From Kutzneria sp. 744 (GTDB taxonomy: Bacteria; Actinomycetota; Actinomycetes; Mycobacteriales; Pseudonocardiaceae), in NCBI RefSeq assembly GCF_000568255.1, contig NZ_KK037166.1, forward strand, positions 3,257,305 to 3,307,881: a stretch of 50,577 bases of DNA, given 5' to 3'. The position numbers were made by a program, and so were the translations under genes. Positions 35,634-45,325 of the stretch are shown here, piece after piece. The notes beneath the pieces were generated by a model that was not told the DNA's origin, did not search any database, and saw only the letters and a program-made list of their open reading frames with translations. Each line of letters starts with the position of its first letter. Position 1 is the first letter of the stretch.

Positions 35634-38087
35634 GTGAAGAACAAGAGTGATTCCAGCAAAGACGACAAGTCGATCCGGTCACGACTTGTCGGCGCGGTAT
35701 TGATCCCCAGCATCACGCTGATCGTGCTATGGACGGCCGGCGCGGCCTACCTGGTGTTCGACGCATTCTACGTGAAAGCCGTCGTCTCCAGCGTGCGCGA
35801 CATCTCCATTCCCGCCGTGACGGGCCTGGTCTCGGCCGAGAAAGAGCGCCAGCTCGGCATGGCCTATCTGGGCAAACCGGCCACCGGCACGGCCGAGCTG
35901 CACAACCAACAGCAGCAGACCGACCAGTCCTTCGCGGCGATGCGGACGGCATCCGAGGCCGTGCTCGCGAGCGCGCCGGTCGAGGTCGTGCAGAGCGCGC
36001 AGAAGCTCTACGCGAGCATCGACCAGCTACCCAAGATCCGTGCACAGATCGACACGAAGAGTATCGACAAGGCTGAGGTCTATACCTTTTACAACACGCT
36101 CCTGGACAACGCGTCGAGCCTGTTCGACACCCAGGGCCGCATTCTTCCGGTGGTGACCGTCGCGCTGGACGGCGCGACCACCACCGAGGTCTTCCGGGCC
36201 ACCGACCAGATGTCCCGCGGTGCGGCCCTGGTCGCGGCCGGCTTCGCGACCAACTCGCTGACCCCCGAGGACTTCCGGGCCTTCACCAACCTGGTCGGCA
36301 CCTACCACTCCGAGCTGGACAAGTCGGTGCCGTTCCTGCGGCCCGACATCCGCGGCAAGTTCCAGGCCCTGTTCGACGGCGACGCCTACAAGCAGCTGGT
36401 GGCGGCCGAGAACGCCCTGATCGAGCACGGCGTGTGGACAAAGGGCGCGACCGGCGTGCCGATCGGCGAGGCCAGCTGGAACACGCTGTCCACCCAGGTC
36501 CTCGACCAGCTCACCGAGCTGACCATCTCCAACGCCAACGAGGTCTCCACCCAGGCCATCGACGACGCCAACCAGCAGCTGACGCTGGTGGTCATCGGCT
36601 CCATCGTCGCCCTGATCGCGGCCATCGGCGCCATCGTGGCCGCGGTCCGGGTGTCCCGGACCCTGGTCGACCGGACCCTGGTCACCCGCCTGGCCCGGCT
36701 GCGGGAGGAGGCGCTGCAGCTGGCCCAGCACCGGCTGCCCGACATCGTGCGGCGGCTGCGCGAGGGCCAGACCGTGAACGTGCGGGCCGAGCTGCCCGAC
36801 CTGGACTACGGCCGGGACGAGATCGGCCAGGTGGCCGACGCGTTCAACGCCGCCCAGTACACCGCCGTCACCGCGGCCGTCACCGAGGCACAGGCCCGCG
36901 ACGGTGTGCACAACGTGTTCCTCAGCATCGCCCACCGCAACCAAGGGCTGGTCCACCGCCAGCTGAAGATCCTGGACACCATGGAACGTGGCGAGGAGAA
37001 CCCGCAGCAGCTGGAGCGGCTCTTCCAGCTCGACCACCTGGCCACCCGGGCCCGGCGCAACGCGGAGAACCTGATCATCCTGGGCGGCGAGCTGCCCGGC
37101 CGGCGCTGGCGCAAGCCGGTCAAGCTGGTCGACGTGCTGCGGGCCGCCGTGTCGGAGACCGAGCTGTACCACCGGGTCCAGGTCGAGCGCGGCCCGGACG
37201 TGTCGGTCGTCGGCTCGGCCGTCGCCGACACCATCCACCTGATCGCCGAGCTGGTCGACAACGCCACCTCGTTCTCCCCGCCACGCTCCCAGGTGCTGGT
37301 CAGCAGCACCCTGGTGGCGCGCGGCGCCGTGGTCGAGGTCGAGGACCAGGGCCTGGGCATGAGCGAGGAGGACCGGGACCGGGCCAACCGGATGATGGCC
37401 GAGTCCCCCGAGTTCGACGCCATGGCGCTCAAGAGCGACTCCCGCCTCGGCCTGTTCGTGATCGCGCGGCTGGCCAACCGGCTGGAGATCAACGTGGAGT
37501 TCCGGGTCTCGCCCTACGGCGGCACCCGGGCCATCGTGCTGCTGCCCTCGTCCGTGCTGGCCAGCGGCGGACCTGTCGACCGCGGCCCGGAGACGGTGCA
37601 GCTCACCCACCAGCAGCAGGTGGCCGCCGCCGAGTCCGGGGTGGCCGCCGTCGAGTCGGACAGCTCCGAACTCGACGAGTTCTGGGCACTGAGCCGTTCG
37701 CGTCTTGCGGACAAGGTTCAGACCACCGAGAGTCTTCACGGTGCACTGGACCCCATCCCGCCCGGCGCCGACATCGCCGAGCGACTCACGCCCAGCGGCG
37801 GCTCCTACTCGCTGCCGGTCCCGACCGGCGTGACCCGCTGGCCCGAAGCGGAGGACGTGGACGAGGCCCCGCCGCCCGTCGTGCCCACGATCCGACCGGT
37901 GCTGCCCCAGCGGCAGCCCCAGAACAGCCTGGCGCCGCAGCTGCGCGGCGATCTCGACGACGAGCCCGAGCTGGAGATGGACGACGACATCCGGTCGCCG
38001 GAGGAGATCCGGCACACCATGTCGGCGTACCAGGCGGGTTCGCTGAAAGGCCGTCAAGCGGGCGAGTACCCGGACTCTCGAGCGTAG
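35634..38087 (+). CDS. cvnA: Conservon sensor kinase-like protein CvnA (NIT-HAMP-HATPase)
   Basis: The 817-residue protein has TM1 (about 21-44, LVGAVLIPSITLIVLWTAGAAYLVF), a nitrate/nitrite-sensing-type outer helical domain (about 45-310), TM2 (about 316-340), HAMP, a coiled helix region containing FLSIAHRNQGLVHRQLKILD, and a HATPase domain with N-box LIAELVDNATSFSPP and G-box VVEVEDQGLGMSEEDRDR. The C-terminal 200 residues are Pro- and acid-rich and probably unstructured. Conservon kinases of this type work with a roadblock protein, a DUF742 protein and a small GTPase, as encoded in order downstream. The GTG start has GGAG 5 bp upstream. Confidence 0.92.
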   Translation: MKNKSDSSKDDKSIRSRLVGAVLIPSITLIVLWTAGAAYLVFDAFYVKAVVSSVRDISIPAVTGLVSAEKERQLGMAYLGKPATGTAELHNQQQQTDQSFAAMRTASEAVLASAPVEVVQSAQKLYASIDQLPKIRAQIDTKSIDKAEVYTFYNTLLDNASSLFDTQGRILPVVTVALDGATTTEVFRATDQMSRGAALVAAGFATNSLTPEDFRAFTNLVGTYHSELDKSVPFLRPDIRGKFQALFDGDAYKQLVAAENALIEHGVWTKGATGVPIGEASWNTLSTQVLDQLTELTISNANEVSTQAIDDANQQLTLVVIGSIVALIAAIGAIVAAVRVSRTLVDRTLVTRLARLREEALQLAQHRLPDIVRRLREGQTVNVRAELPDLDYGRDEIGQVADAFNAAQYTAVTAAVTEAQARDGVHNVFLSIAHRNQGLVHRQLKILDTMERGEENPQQLERLFQLDHLATRARRNAENLIILGGELPGRRWRKPVKLVDVLRAAVSETELYHRVQVERGPDVSVVGSAVADTIHLIAELVDNATSFSPPRSQVLVSSTLVARGAVVEVEDQGLGMSEEDRDRANRMMAESPEFDAMALKSDSRLGLFVIARLANRLEINVEFRVSPYGGTRAIVLLPSSVLASGGPVDRGPETVQLTHQQQVAAAESGVAAVESDSSELDEFWALSRSRLADKVQTTESLHGALDPIPPGADIAERLTPSGGSYSLPVPTGVTRWPEAEDVDEAPPPVVPTIRPVLPQRQPQNSLAPQLRGDLDDEPELEMDDDIRSPEEIRHTMSAYQAGSLKGRQAGEYPDSRA

Positions 38088-38108
38088 GAACAGGGAAGTC
38101 AGGACCTG

Positions 38109-38543
38109 ATGAACGACAAGGCGCATTCGGAAACGGATCTGAACTGGCTGCTGGACAACCTGGTCGAGCGGGTGGTGGACGCCAGGCACGCCGTCGTGCT
38201 CTCGGCCGACGGCCTGCTCATCGGCAAGTCCGACGGGCTGTCCAGGGACGACTCCGACCAGCTGTCCGCGATGGCCTCGGCCTTCCAGAGTCTGGCCAGA
38301 GGCGCCGGCCGGCACTTCGGGGGCGGCCAGGTCCGCCAGACCATCGTCGAGATGGAGCACGCCTTCCTCTTCGTGACCGCGGCCGGCCGGGGCGCGTGCC
38401 TCGCCGTGCTGGCGGTGGAGAGCGCCGATGTCGGGCTGATCGCGTACGAGATGAACCTGCTGGTCAAGCAGGTCGGCGTGTACCTCAGCTCGGCGCCGCG
38501 CAATCCCGAGGCGGCGACGGCTGACAGTGGGCAGAGGGCGTAG
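38109..38543 (+). CDS. cvnB: Conservon roadblock/LC7 protein CvnB
   Basis: A 144-residue roadblock/LC7 (MglB-like) protein: LNWLLDNLVERVVDARHAVVLSADGLLIGKSDGL followed by the alpha-beta core QVRQTIVEMEHAFLFVTAAGRGACLAVLA. Such proteins act as activators or scaffolds for the partner GTPase. It starts 21 bp after cvnA, and the next gene starts 2 bp after its stop, so the four genes are one operon. Confidence 0.93.
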   Translation: MNDKAHSETDLNWLLDNLVERVVDARHAVVLSADGLLIGKSDGLSRDDSDQLSAMASAFQSLARGAGRHFGGGQVRQTIVEMEHAFLFVTAAGRGACLAVLAVESADVGLIAYEMNLLVKQVGVYLSSAPRNPEAATADSGQRA

Positions 38544-38545
38544 CG

Positions 38546-38917
38546 ATGGCCGACAACGACGCCGAGTGGTTCGACGAGGCAGCGGGCCCGCTGGTCCGCC
38601 CGTACGCGATGACGGGCGGCCGGACGCGGCCGGGAGCATCGTGGCTGGACGTGGCCACGCAGGTGGTGACCGTGCCGTCCACCGTCGAGCGGGTGGGCAT
38701 CGGCCCCGAGCAGCACGCGATCCTGGAGATGTGCCACCGGGCACTGTCGGTGGCCGAGATCGCCCACTACGTCAACGTCCCCCTGGTCGTGGTCAAGGTG
38801 CTGATCAGCGACCTGATCGACCGGGGTGACGTTGTTGTCCGTCCTCCCGCCCAGGCGCTGCGCGCGCCGGGCCGGGAACTACTTCAGGCGGTTCTCGATG
38901 GTGTCCGTGCACTCTAA
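38546..38917 (+). CDS. cvnC: Conservon DUF742 protein CvnC
   Basis: At 123 residues this is a typical DUF742 protein: GPLVRPYAMTGGRTRPG at the N-terminus and a winged-helix-like core (GPEQHAILEMCHRALSVAEIAHYVNVPLVVVKVLISDLIDRGDV). In conservons it bridges the kinase-like and GTPase components; a DNA-binding role has been suggested from the fold. Its end overlaps the cvnD start by 20 bp. Confidence 0.93.
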   Translation: MADNDAEWFDEAAGPLVRPYAMTGGRTRPGASWLDVATQVVTVPSTVERVGIGPEQHAILEMCHRALSVAEIAHYVNVPLVVVKVLISDLIDRGDVVVRPPAQALRAPGRELLQAVLDGVRAL

Positions 38918-39491
38918 CCAGTCATCGACTGTGGTCCCCGAGTCGGTGAAGATCCTGGTGGCCGGTGGCTTCGGCGTCGGCAAGACCACCCTGGTGGCGT
39001 CGGTCAGCGAGATCCCGCCGCTGAGCACCGAGGAGCTGCTGACCGAGGCCAGCACCGGGGTGGACGACCTCGCCGGCATCGAGGGCAAGACCACCACCAC
39101 CGTGGCCCTGGACTTCGGCCGCATCACCATCAGCCCCCGGCTGGTGCTCTACCTGTTCGGCACGCCCGGCCAGGACCGCTTCTGGTTCATGTGGGACGAG
39201 CTGGCCCGCGGCGCCATCGGGGCCATCGTGCTGATCGACACCCGCCGCCTGGACACCAGCTTCGCCGCCATCGACTTCTTCGAACGCCGCGAGGTGCCGT
39301 TCATCGTGGCCGTGAACAACTTCGACGGCTCCCACCACTACGAGCCCGACGAGATCCGCTCCGCCCTGGCCATCAAGGAGGGCGTGCCGATCGTCAACGC
39401 CGACGCCCGGCAGCGCGACTCCAGCAAGCTGGCCCTGATCAAGCTGATCGAGCACGCCATGACCAAGATCCCCGAGGGCGCGCCCGCGTAG
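38898..39491 (+). CDS. cvnD: Conservon small GTPase CvnD
   Basis: The 197-residue MglA-related GTPase has P-loop GGFGVGKTTL, switch/G3 FGTPGQDRFWFMWDEL and NNFDGSHHY in place of the usual NKxD. The internal ATG 38898 is chosen because it begins the conserved MVSVHSNQSS segment. With CvnA-C it forms the membrane-associated heteromeric switch known from Streptomyces, where conservons affect development and antibiotic production. No CvnE cytochrome P450 follows, so this is the short form of conservon. Confidence 0.92.
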   Translation: MVSVHSNQSSTVVPESVKILVAGGFGVGKTTLVASVSEIPPLSTEELLTEASTGVDDLAGIEGKTTTTVALDFGRITISPRLVLYLFGTPGQDRFWFMWDELARGAIGAIVLIDTRRLDTSFAAIDFFERREVPFIVAVNNFDGSHHYEPDEIRSALAIKEGVPIVNADARQRDSSKLALIKLIEHAMTKIPEGAPA

Positions 39492-39734
39492 TCGGGGGAT
39501 GTGGTGACGGGGGCGGGCCGCCACCAAGTCCGCCCTCACACCGCTGTGTGCGAGCAGATCCGCCTTCACATCCCACACGGCGTGTTGCGCCGGCGGGCTG
39601 ACTCCAGTCCCCACCCGCGCACCGCTCTGCCCACGGCGTGCCCCAGCCCATGCCGAAGGTCCGCCCCGCCCCTTGGCGGTGGTCGCGTTGGAGACTCCGC
39701 CCACCCGTCTCCTCCGCCGGATCTCCATCCACCG

Positions 39735-42700
39735 CTACACCGGGTCGGGATGCAGCTGCCCCACCCCCAACAGCCCCGCCACGAACTCCGCTATCCGTGC
39801 CACCGACGGGTAGGTCCACAGCAGCGTGGCCGGCAGGCTGACGGGCAGCTTCTTCTGGAGCTTGCCGCGGATGGTGATGCTCATGACCGAGTCGATGCCC
39901 ATCTCGGTGAGCGGGCGGCGGGCGTCCATCTCGGCGACGGGCAGGCGCAGCTCGTTGGCGACGACCGTCAGGACCAGGTCGGACAGGCGGTCGAGGGTGA
40001 GCTCGTCCATCTGCTCGGCCGGCTCGGCCGAGGGCTCGTCGGTGGCGAGGTCGCCGAAGACCGGCAGCCGTCGCTCCCCTGCGGCCATGGCGGTCAAGGG
40101 TAGGACCGCCAGATAGGGGGAACTGAACCGTTCGGCCCATTCCCAGCACTGGAAAGCGTCCACAGTGGACAGGTCGGTGGTGCCCTGGGCGGCCATGACG
40201 GCGGCGAGGGCCTCGACGGCGTCGGCGGCCATGCCCCGACCACGCCAGGCGGTCCAGGCCAGGCTCTGGGTGTTGTCGCCACGGTGGGCGGCCAGCACGT
40301 CGAGCACGCTGTTGGCCGAGGCGTAGCTGATCTGCCCGGGCACCTGGAAGACCTGCCCGCACGAGGAGAACAGCACCAGGAAGTCCAGGGAGCCGGGCGG
40401 GAACAGCTCGTGCAGCACGAGCGCGCCGGAGACCTTGGGCCGCAACACCTTGCTCAGGCTGCTGCGGTCGACCTGGGAGATCAGCTGGTCGTGCAGGACG
40501 CCGGCGGCGTGCACGACGCCGCGGATCGGCGGCAACTCCAGGGAGTCCAACACCTTGGCCGTCTTGGCCGCGTCGGCGATGTCCAGCGCCACGGGATGGA
40601 CTGTCACGCCGAGGGATTCCAGAGCGCCGATGGCGTCCAGTCGCCGTCGGACGATCGGATCCGTGACGTGGGGCCAGTCCCGGCGGGGCGGCAGCGGGGT
40701 GCGGCCGGCCAGCACGAGCCGGCGGGCGCCGCGGCCGACCAGCCAGGCGGCGACCTCCAGGCCGAGATCGCCGAGCCCGCCGGTGACGAGATACGTGGCG
40801 TCGGCCCGGAGTTCGACGGGGGTTCGGTCGGGCGCCCGGTCGACCGCGGCCAAGCGAGCGACCTCGACCTCACCGGCGTCGAGCGACAGGATGTCGTCGC
40901 GCGGGGCCGCGCGCAGCAGCCCCAGCAGGCCCTCGATGCCGTTGGTCAGATCGATGGTGCCGCCCCAGAACTCGGGATGCTCGTTGGCGGTGACGCGGCC
41001 AGCGCCCCACAGCGGCGCATGCGCGACCGCCGAGGCCTCAACGGCGTCGCGCACGCCACGGGTCAGGCACCACAGCCGAGGCTCGACCGCCGCACCCAAA
41101 CCGTTGAGCCGCTGGACGGTTCGCGTGTAGCGCCACGCAGTGGTGGCGACCGCGTCGTCCAACGAGTCGCCCGGAAGCGCCGGCGCGAACAGCACGACGC
41201 TCTGCACGTCGAAGTCGCCACGAAGGCCGGTCAGCTCCTCGGGTTCCCGCACGTGCACGCAGCGCAGGCCGCCGACGACGAACTGGGAAGAGATCTCGCG
41301 AACGAACTCGTTGTCGTCACTGATGATCACGGCCAGGCGAGGGTCGGCCATGCGGTGCGTCGGCTCCGGATCGGGCAGCGGCCGCCAGGCGAGCTCGTGC
41401 ACCAACCGCCGAGGGTCCGTCACGCCGCCGTCGACGGAATCCAGCAACCCGAAGCGAACTCCGTGCACGACCGCCACCGGCGCGCCGTCGGCGTCGGCCA
41501 CCCAGACGTCGACGGAGTCGAGCGGCGAGTCCGGGTTGGTCCGCGCCGACACCTGGATCTCGTTGGGCGGCAAGGCATCGGCCACCGACAGCAGCTCGAT
41601 GTGCGCCGGCATTCGTTGCACGGCACGGTCCGGCAGCACCAACGGCGTCAGCGTGACCGCCGCGTCGAGGGCATGGGCCCACGACAGCGGCCCGTCGCCC
41701 ATGGTCATGCGCGCGAACATCTCGCCGTCACCGCTGCGCAGTTCCGTGGCCTGCCAGTCGAAACCGAGGCCATCGGCGCCCATCTCCGCCATCAGCTCCG
41801 GCACGGCCGTGCCGTCCATCACGGTCGCGCACCGCTCCCGCGACGCCCCGAAGTCCGGGAAGTCGTTACCCTCCAATGGGCTGTGCGAGGCGACGGCCGT
41901 GGTGTGGGTGAGCCAGCTGTCGTCGTCCTCACCGTGCGGACGGCTGGCCAGGGTCAGCACGCCGCCCTGCCGGATCACCTGCACGTCCCGACTCGGCTCC
42001 ACCGCCAGCGGAACCCGCAGGTTCACGTCCGTGAGCCCGGTGAGCTCACCGGTGGCCAGGAAGCTGTTGAGCAGCACCGCCGCCGGCACGATCTCCACGC
42101 CGTGCACGGGATGCTCGCCCGGGTACGGCCGGCTGTCTTCGTCCAAAGTGGTCTGCCACATCCGCGTCGGGCTGCCGCCGCCGATGGTGACCATGGCGCC
42201 CAACAGGGTGTGGCTGTCGGGATCGTGGCCGGCGTCGGCCGAGCGGGCCTTGCCGGTGTGCCAGTACGGCCGGTGCTGCCAGGCGTTCGTCGGCAGGTCG
42301 ACCAGGGCCAGGTCAGGGTGGACCCGGCTCCAGTCGACGGACACGCCCCGGCAGTGCAGCGCCGCCAGGGCGGTCAGGAACTGCTTCGGCTCAGGTTCGT
42401 TGCGCCGCAACGTGCCGATGATGGCGCCCTCGCCGGCCAGCATCTCGCCGACGGAGTGCACGACCAGCGGGTGCGGGGAGACTTCGAGGAACAGCCGGTG
42501 CCCGTCCTCGATCGCCGCCTCCACGGCCGCGGTGAACCGGCACATCTCGTACATGTTGACCGCCCAGAACCGGGCGTCCCTCGACGTCTCGGCCCGCGGG
42601 TCGGGAAGCGTCGTGTTGTAGGCCGGCAGGGTCTGCGGCCGGGCCTCGATGTCGGACAGCGCGGCGATCACGTCGTCGCCCAACGGCTTCAGGTGGTGGC

Positions 42701-44876
42701 TGTGGTAGGCGACGGGCGTGTTGATGCGGAACGCCTTGGTCCCCTCGGCCTCGCACTCCGCGATCAGGGCGACGACCGAGTCGATGTCCCCGGAGACCAC
42801 TGTGGACGTCGGCGAGGAGGTGATGGCCGCGGCCAGGTCCCCGCGGCCGGCGAGCCGCGTGACGACCGTGTCGAAGTCCAGGTACACCAACGCCATCGCG
42901 CCCTGCCCCTCGACGCGGCGCATGATCATCGCCCGCCGGCACACGCTGCGGGCGGCGTCGGAGAGTGTGAGCGCTCCCGATACGACGGCGGCGGCGTACT
43001 CGCCGAGCGACTGGCCGAGGACCGCGGCCGGGACCACGCCGTAGGAACGCCACAGCGCGGCCAGGGCCACCTGCATGGCGAACGTCGCCGCCTGCATGTG
43101 GTCGACGTGCTCCTGATCGTCGCTGACGAGCAGGGCGTGCGCCCCGACGCCCAACTCCTCGAAGAAGATCGGGTCCAGCTCGTCGATCACGGCGGCGAAA
43201 ACCGGTTCGGCGGCGACGAGTTCTCGGCCCATACCGACCCAGTGCCCGCCGTAGCCGGAGAACACCCACACCGGCGCGGGATTCTCCATGGTCTCGGCCG
43301 AAACCAGGCCCGGCGCGGGGTCGCCGGCGGCCAGGGCCCGCAGTCCGGAAAGGACGGTGTCACGGTCGCCCACGACGGCGGCGCGGCTGGACAGGTGGGC
43401 TCGCCGCCGGGCCAGCGTGGCGGCGACGGCGGAGAAGTCCTTGTCGGGGTTGGACTCCAGCCAGCCGGCCAGGTTCGCCGCGTTGGAGCGTAAGGCCGCC
43501 TCGGTGCGGGCCGACAACGGCAGGGCGGTCTCGAAGACGCCGTCCCGGACCGGAACCGCGATCTCCGGGGCCTGTTCGACGACGATGTGTGAGATGGCGC
43601 CGCCGTAGCCGTAGCAGGACACACCGGCCCGGCGCAGGCCGTTGTGCGGCCACGGGGTCGGCTCGGTGACCAGCCGGAGTCCGTTGTCCTCCCAGGGAAT
43701 CTCCGGGTTGGGCGTTGTGACGCCAACGCTGGGCGGGATCTCGCCGTGGTGCACGGCCAGCACGGTCTTGATCAGGCCGGCGATGCCGGAGGCCGCCTCC
43801 AGGTGCCCGATGTTCGGCTTCACGGAGCCGATCAGGCACGGCTGCCCCGCCGGCCGTCCACGCCCGACCACATCGGCCAGCGCGGCGGCCTCGATCGGGT
43901 CGCCGACCGGCGTGCCGGTGCCGTGGGCCTCCACGTAGTCGACGGCCTCGGGCAGGATGCCGGCGAGCTCGTAGGCGTCGGACAGCATGGCCGACTGGCG
44001 GTCGGTGCTGGGGACCATGATCGCCTGAGTGCGGCCCTCGTGCCGGGAGACGCTGGCCCTGATCACCGCGAGCACCCGGTCGCCGGCCGCGAGGGCGTCG
44101 TCGAGGCGCTTGAGCACCACCGCGCCCGCGCCCTCGCCGCGCCCGTAGCCGTTGGCGTCGGCCGAGAACGACTTGGAGCGCCCGTCCGGGGAGGTCGCGC
44201 CCATCTCGTCCAGCGCGACGAAGCCGTGCGGGGTCGGCAGCACGCTGACGCCGCCCACAATCGCCGCCGAGATGCGGCCGGCGGCCAGCCGCTCACAGGC
44301 GAGATCCACGGCCGTCAGCGAGGAGGCGCAGGCCGTGTCGACCGCGAGGCTCTCGCCGAACAGGTTGAGGAAGTACGACACGCGGTTGGCCACCGCGTAG
44401 TAGGTGCTGCCCATGCCGGCCCACGGCTCGACATCGGTCATGTCCTCCAGCGTGCGGCGGCCGTATTCGGCGAACGTCACGCCGGCATAGACACCGGTGT
44501 TGGTTCCGCCGAGCGAAAGCGGGTCGATACCCGCGTGTTCGAGGGCCTCCCACACCACTTCCAGAAACAGCCGCTGCTGCGGATCGGTCACCTCGGCCTC
44601 ACGCGGAGAAATGCCGAAGAAATTGGCGTCGAACCCGTCGAGGTCGTTGAGGTAGGCGGCACGCGTCGACGCCTTGCGTAAGGCGGACGCCAATTGCGGG
44701 TTGCCCTCGACATACGGCTGGAGACGTTTCGCCGGCATAGCGGAGACGGCATTGCCGCCGCCCATGACGAACGACCAGAAATCCGCGACCGAGTGCAGAT
44801 CGGGAGCGAATCTGCACCCGAGTCCGACGACGGCCACCGGAATGAACTCATGCCGCGGCTGACGGGTCGCGCCCAC
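39735..44876 (-). CDS. Iterative type I polyketide synthase, KS-AT-DH-KR-ACP (6-methylsalicylate-synthase class)
   Basis: About 1713 residues in one module. KS: Cys183 (VDTACASS), His318 (EAHGTGT), His358 (KPNIGHLEAAS). AT: Ser623 (GQSLGEYAAA) with AYHSHH near 724-728, a malonyl-type AT. DH or thioester-hydrolase-type domain: HxxxGxxxxP at 922-931. KR: TYLVTGGLGDLG at 1361-1372, Ser1504/Ser1505 and Tyr1518. ACP: Ser1663 in MGIDSVMS. There is no enoylreductase and no thioesterase. Length and order match bacterial partially reducing aromatic PKSs such as ChlB1, MdpB, NcsB and AziB. Product size is not readable. GTG 44876 is chosen because AGGAGG lies 5 nt upstream. No transferase or tailoring gene is adjacent. 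Confidence 0.93.
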   Translation of the reverse strand: MGATRQPRHEFIPVAVVGLGCRFAPDLHSVADFWSFVMGGGNAVSAMPAKRLQPYVEGNPQLASALRKASTRAAYLNDLDGFDANFFGISPREAEVTDPQQRLFLEVVWEALEHAGIDPLSLGGTNTGVYAGVTFAEYGRRTLEDMTDVEPWAGMGSTYYAVANRVSYFLNLFGESLAVDTACASSLTAVDLACERLAAGRISAAIVGGVSVLPTPHGFVALDEMGATSPDGRSKSFSADANGYGRGEGAGAVVLKRLDDALAAGDRVLAVIRASVSRHEGRTQAIMVPSTDRQSAMLSDAYELAGILPEAVDYVEAHGTGTPVGDPIEAAALADVVGRGRPAGQPCLIGSVKPNIGHLEAASGIAGLIKTVLAVHHGEIPPSVGVTTPNPEIPWEDNGLRLVTEPTPWPHNGLRRAGVSCYGYGGAISHIVVEQAPEIAVPVRDGVFETALPLSARTEAALRSNAANLAGWLESNPDKDFSAVAATLARRRAHLSSRAAVVGDRDTVLSGLRALAAGDPAPGLVSAETMENPAPVWVFSGYGGHWVGMGRELVAAEPVFAAVIDELDPIFFEELGVGAHALLVSDDQEHVDHMQAATFAMQVALAALWRSYGVVPAAVLGQSLGEYAAAVVSGALTLSDAARSVCRRAMIMRRVEGQGAMALVYLDFDTVVTRLAGRGDLAAAITSSPTSTVVSGDIDSVVALIAECEAEGTKAFRINTPVAYHSHHLKPLGDDVIAALSDIEARPQTLPAYNTTLPDPRAETSRDARFWAVNMYEMCRFTAAVEAAIEDGHRLFLEVSPHPLVVHSVGEMLAGEGAIIGTLRRNEPEPKQFLTALAALHCRGVSVDWSRVHPDLALVDLPTNAWQHRPYWHTGKARSADAGHDPDSHTLLGAMVTIGGGSPTRMWQTTLDEDSRPYPGEHPVHGVEIVPAAVLLNSFLATGELTGLTDVNLRVPLAVEPSRDVQVIRQGGVLTLASRPHGEDDDSWLTHTTAVASHSPLEGNDFPDFGASRERCATVMDGTAVPELMAEMGADGLGFDWQATELRSGDGEMFARMTMGDGPLSWAHALDAAVTLTPLVLPDRAVQRMPAHIELLSVADALPPNEIQVSARTNPDSPLDSVDVWVADADGAPVAVVHGVRFGLLDSVDGGVTDPRRLVHELAWRPLPDPEPTHRMADPRLAVIISDDNEFVREISSQFVVGGLRCVHVREPEELTGLRGDFDVQSVVLFAPALPGDSLDDAVATTAWRYTRTVQRLNGLGAAVEPRLWCLTRGVRDAVEASAVAHAPLWGAGRVTANEHPEFWGGTIDLTNGIEGLLGLLRAAPRDDILSLDAGEVEVARLAAVDRAPDRTPVELRADATYLVTGGLGDLGLEVAAWLVGRGARRLVLAGRTPLPPRRDWPHVTDPIVRRRLDAIGALESLGVTVHPVALDIADAAKTAKVLDSLELPPIRGVVHAAGVLHDQLISQVDRSSLSKVLRPKVSGALVLHELFPPGSLDFLVLFSSCGQVFQVPGQISYASANSVLDVLAAHRGDNTQSLAWTAWRGRGMAADAVEALAAVMAAQGTTDLSTVDAFQCWEWAERFSSPYLAVLPLTAMAAGERRLPVFGDLATDEPSAEPAEQMDELTLDRLSDLVLTVVANELRLPVAEMDARRPLTEMGIDSVMSITIRGKLQKKLPVSLPATLLWTYPSVARIAEFVAGLLGVGQLHPDPV

Positions 44877-45117
44877 CGGCACCTCCTGCTCGAGCCCCAC
44901 TTCGATGTCAAACGACGCGCGAAAACAAGCCTCCCGTGCGAACCACGGTGGCCTCGTGACGAAGTAGACCGGCGACCAGCACCGACCACGGCAGACCGTC
45001 TACAGTGGTCGGTCACACGTGCGCTCAGACGCTATATGACGACGCCGACGGCCCCATACCGCCCACCCGGTGATTCAGCATTCAACCGCGATGACGCAGC
45101 GCTGTCGCCCAATGAAA

Positions 45118-45131
45118 TGACAACGTTGTCA
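45118..45131. promoter_or_regulatory. 14-bp perfect palindrome upstream of the PKS
   Basis: TGACAACGTTGTCA is a perfect palindrome, 242 bp upstream of the PKS start, of the type bound by TetR-family repressors. No TetR gene is in the window. Confidence 0.5.
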
Positions 45132-45307
45132 GCCCGGAACGGGCGACCGGTGCGAACCTATTTTCGATCGGTGCGTGCACAGGTCTCGCGTCGAACTCGT
45201 CGAAGCCGTCGCCAACGCGGCCCCTCTCTCCCGGCTGTGGCGTATCGGACATCGGAAGACATTACCCGGACGACAAGACCGAGTGAAACGAGTGACGATA
45301 ACGCCAC

Positions 45308-45325
45308 ATCACCGCTTCGGCGGTG
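45308..45325. terminator. UUCG-tetraloop hairpin
   Basis: TCACCGC-TTCG-GCGGTGA forms a perfect 7-bp stem with a very stable tetraloop. It lies about 300 bp downstream of the RluA-type gene (read on the minus strand), so it may end that transcript before the PKS promoter. Confidence 0.5.

Noticed and set aside
36027-38744. Very long open frame antisense to cvnA
   Set aside because: It has no recognisable domains, and its Gly/His/Arg-rich composition is typical of antisense frames in high-GC genes. The sense strand encodes a complete conservon protein.
40284-43493. Long open frame antisense to the PKS
   Set aside because: A GC-driven shadow frame; every PKS active-site motif is on the minus strand.
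35634-44876. A complete biosynthetic gene cluster made of conservon plus PKS
   Set aside because: No tailoring, transfer, resistance or export gene lies between or next to them, and the two units are convergent, so cluster membership is unsupported.
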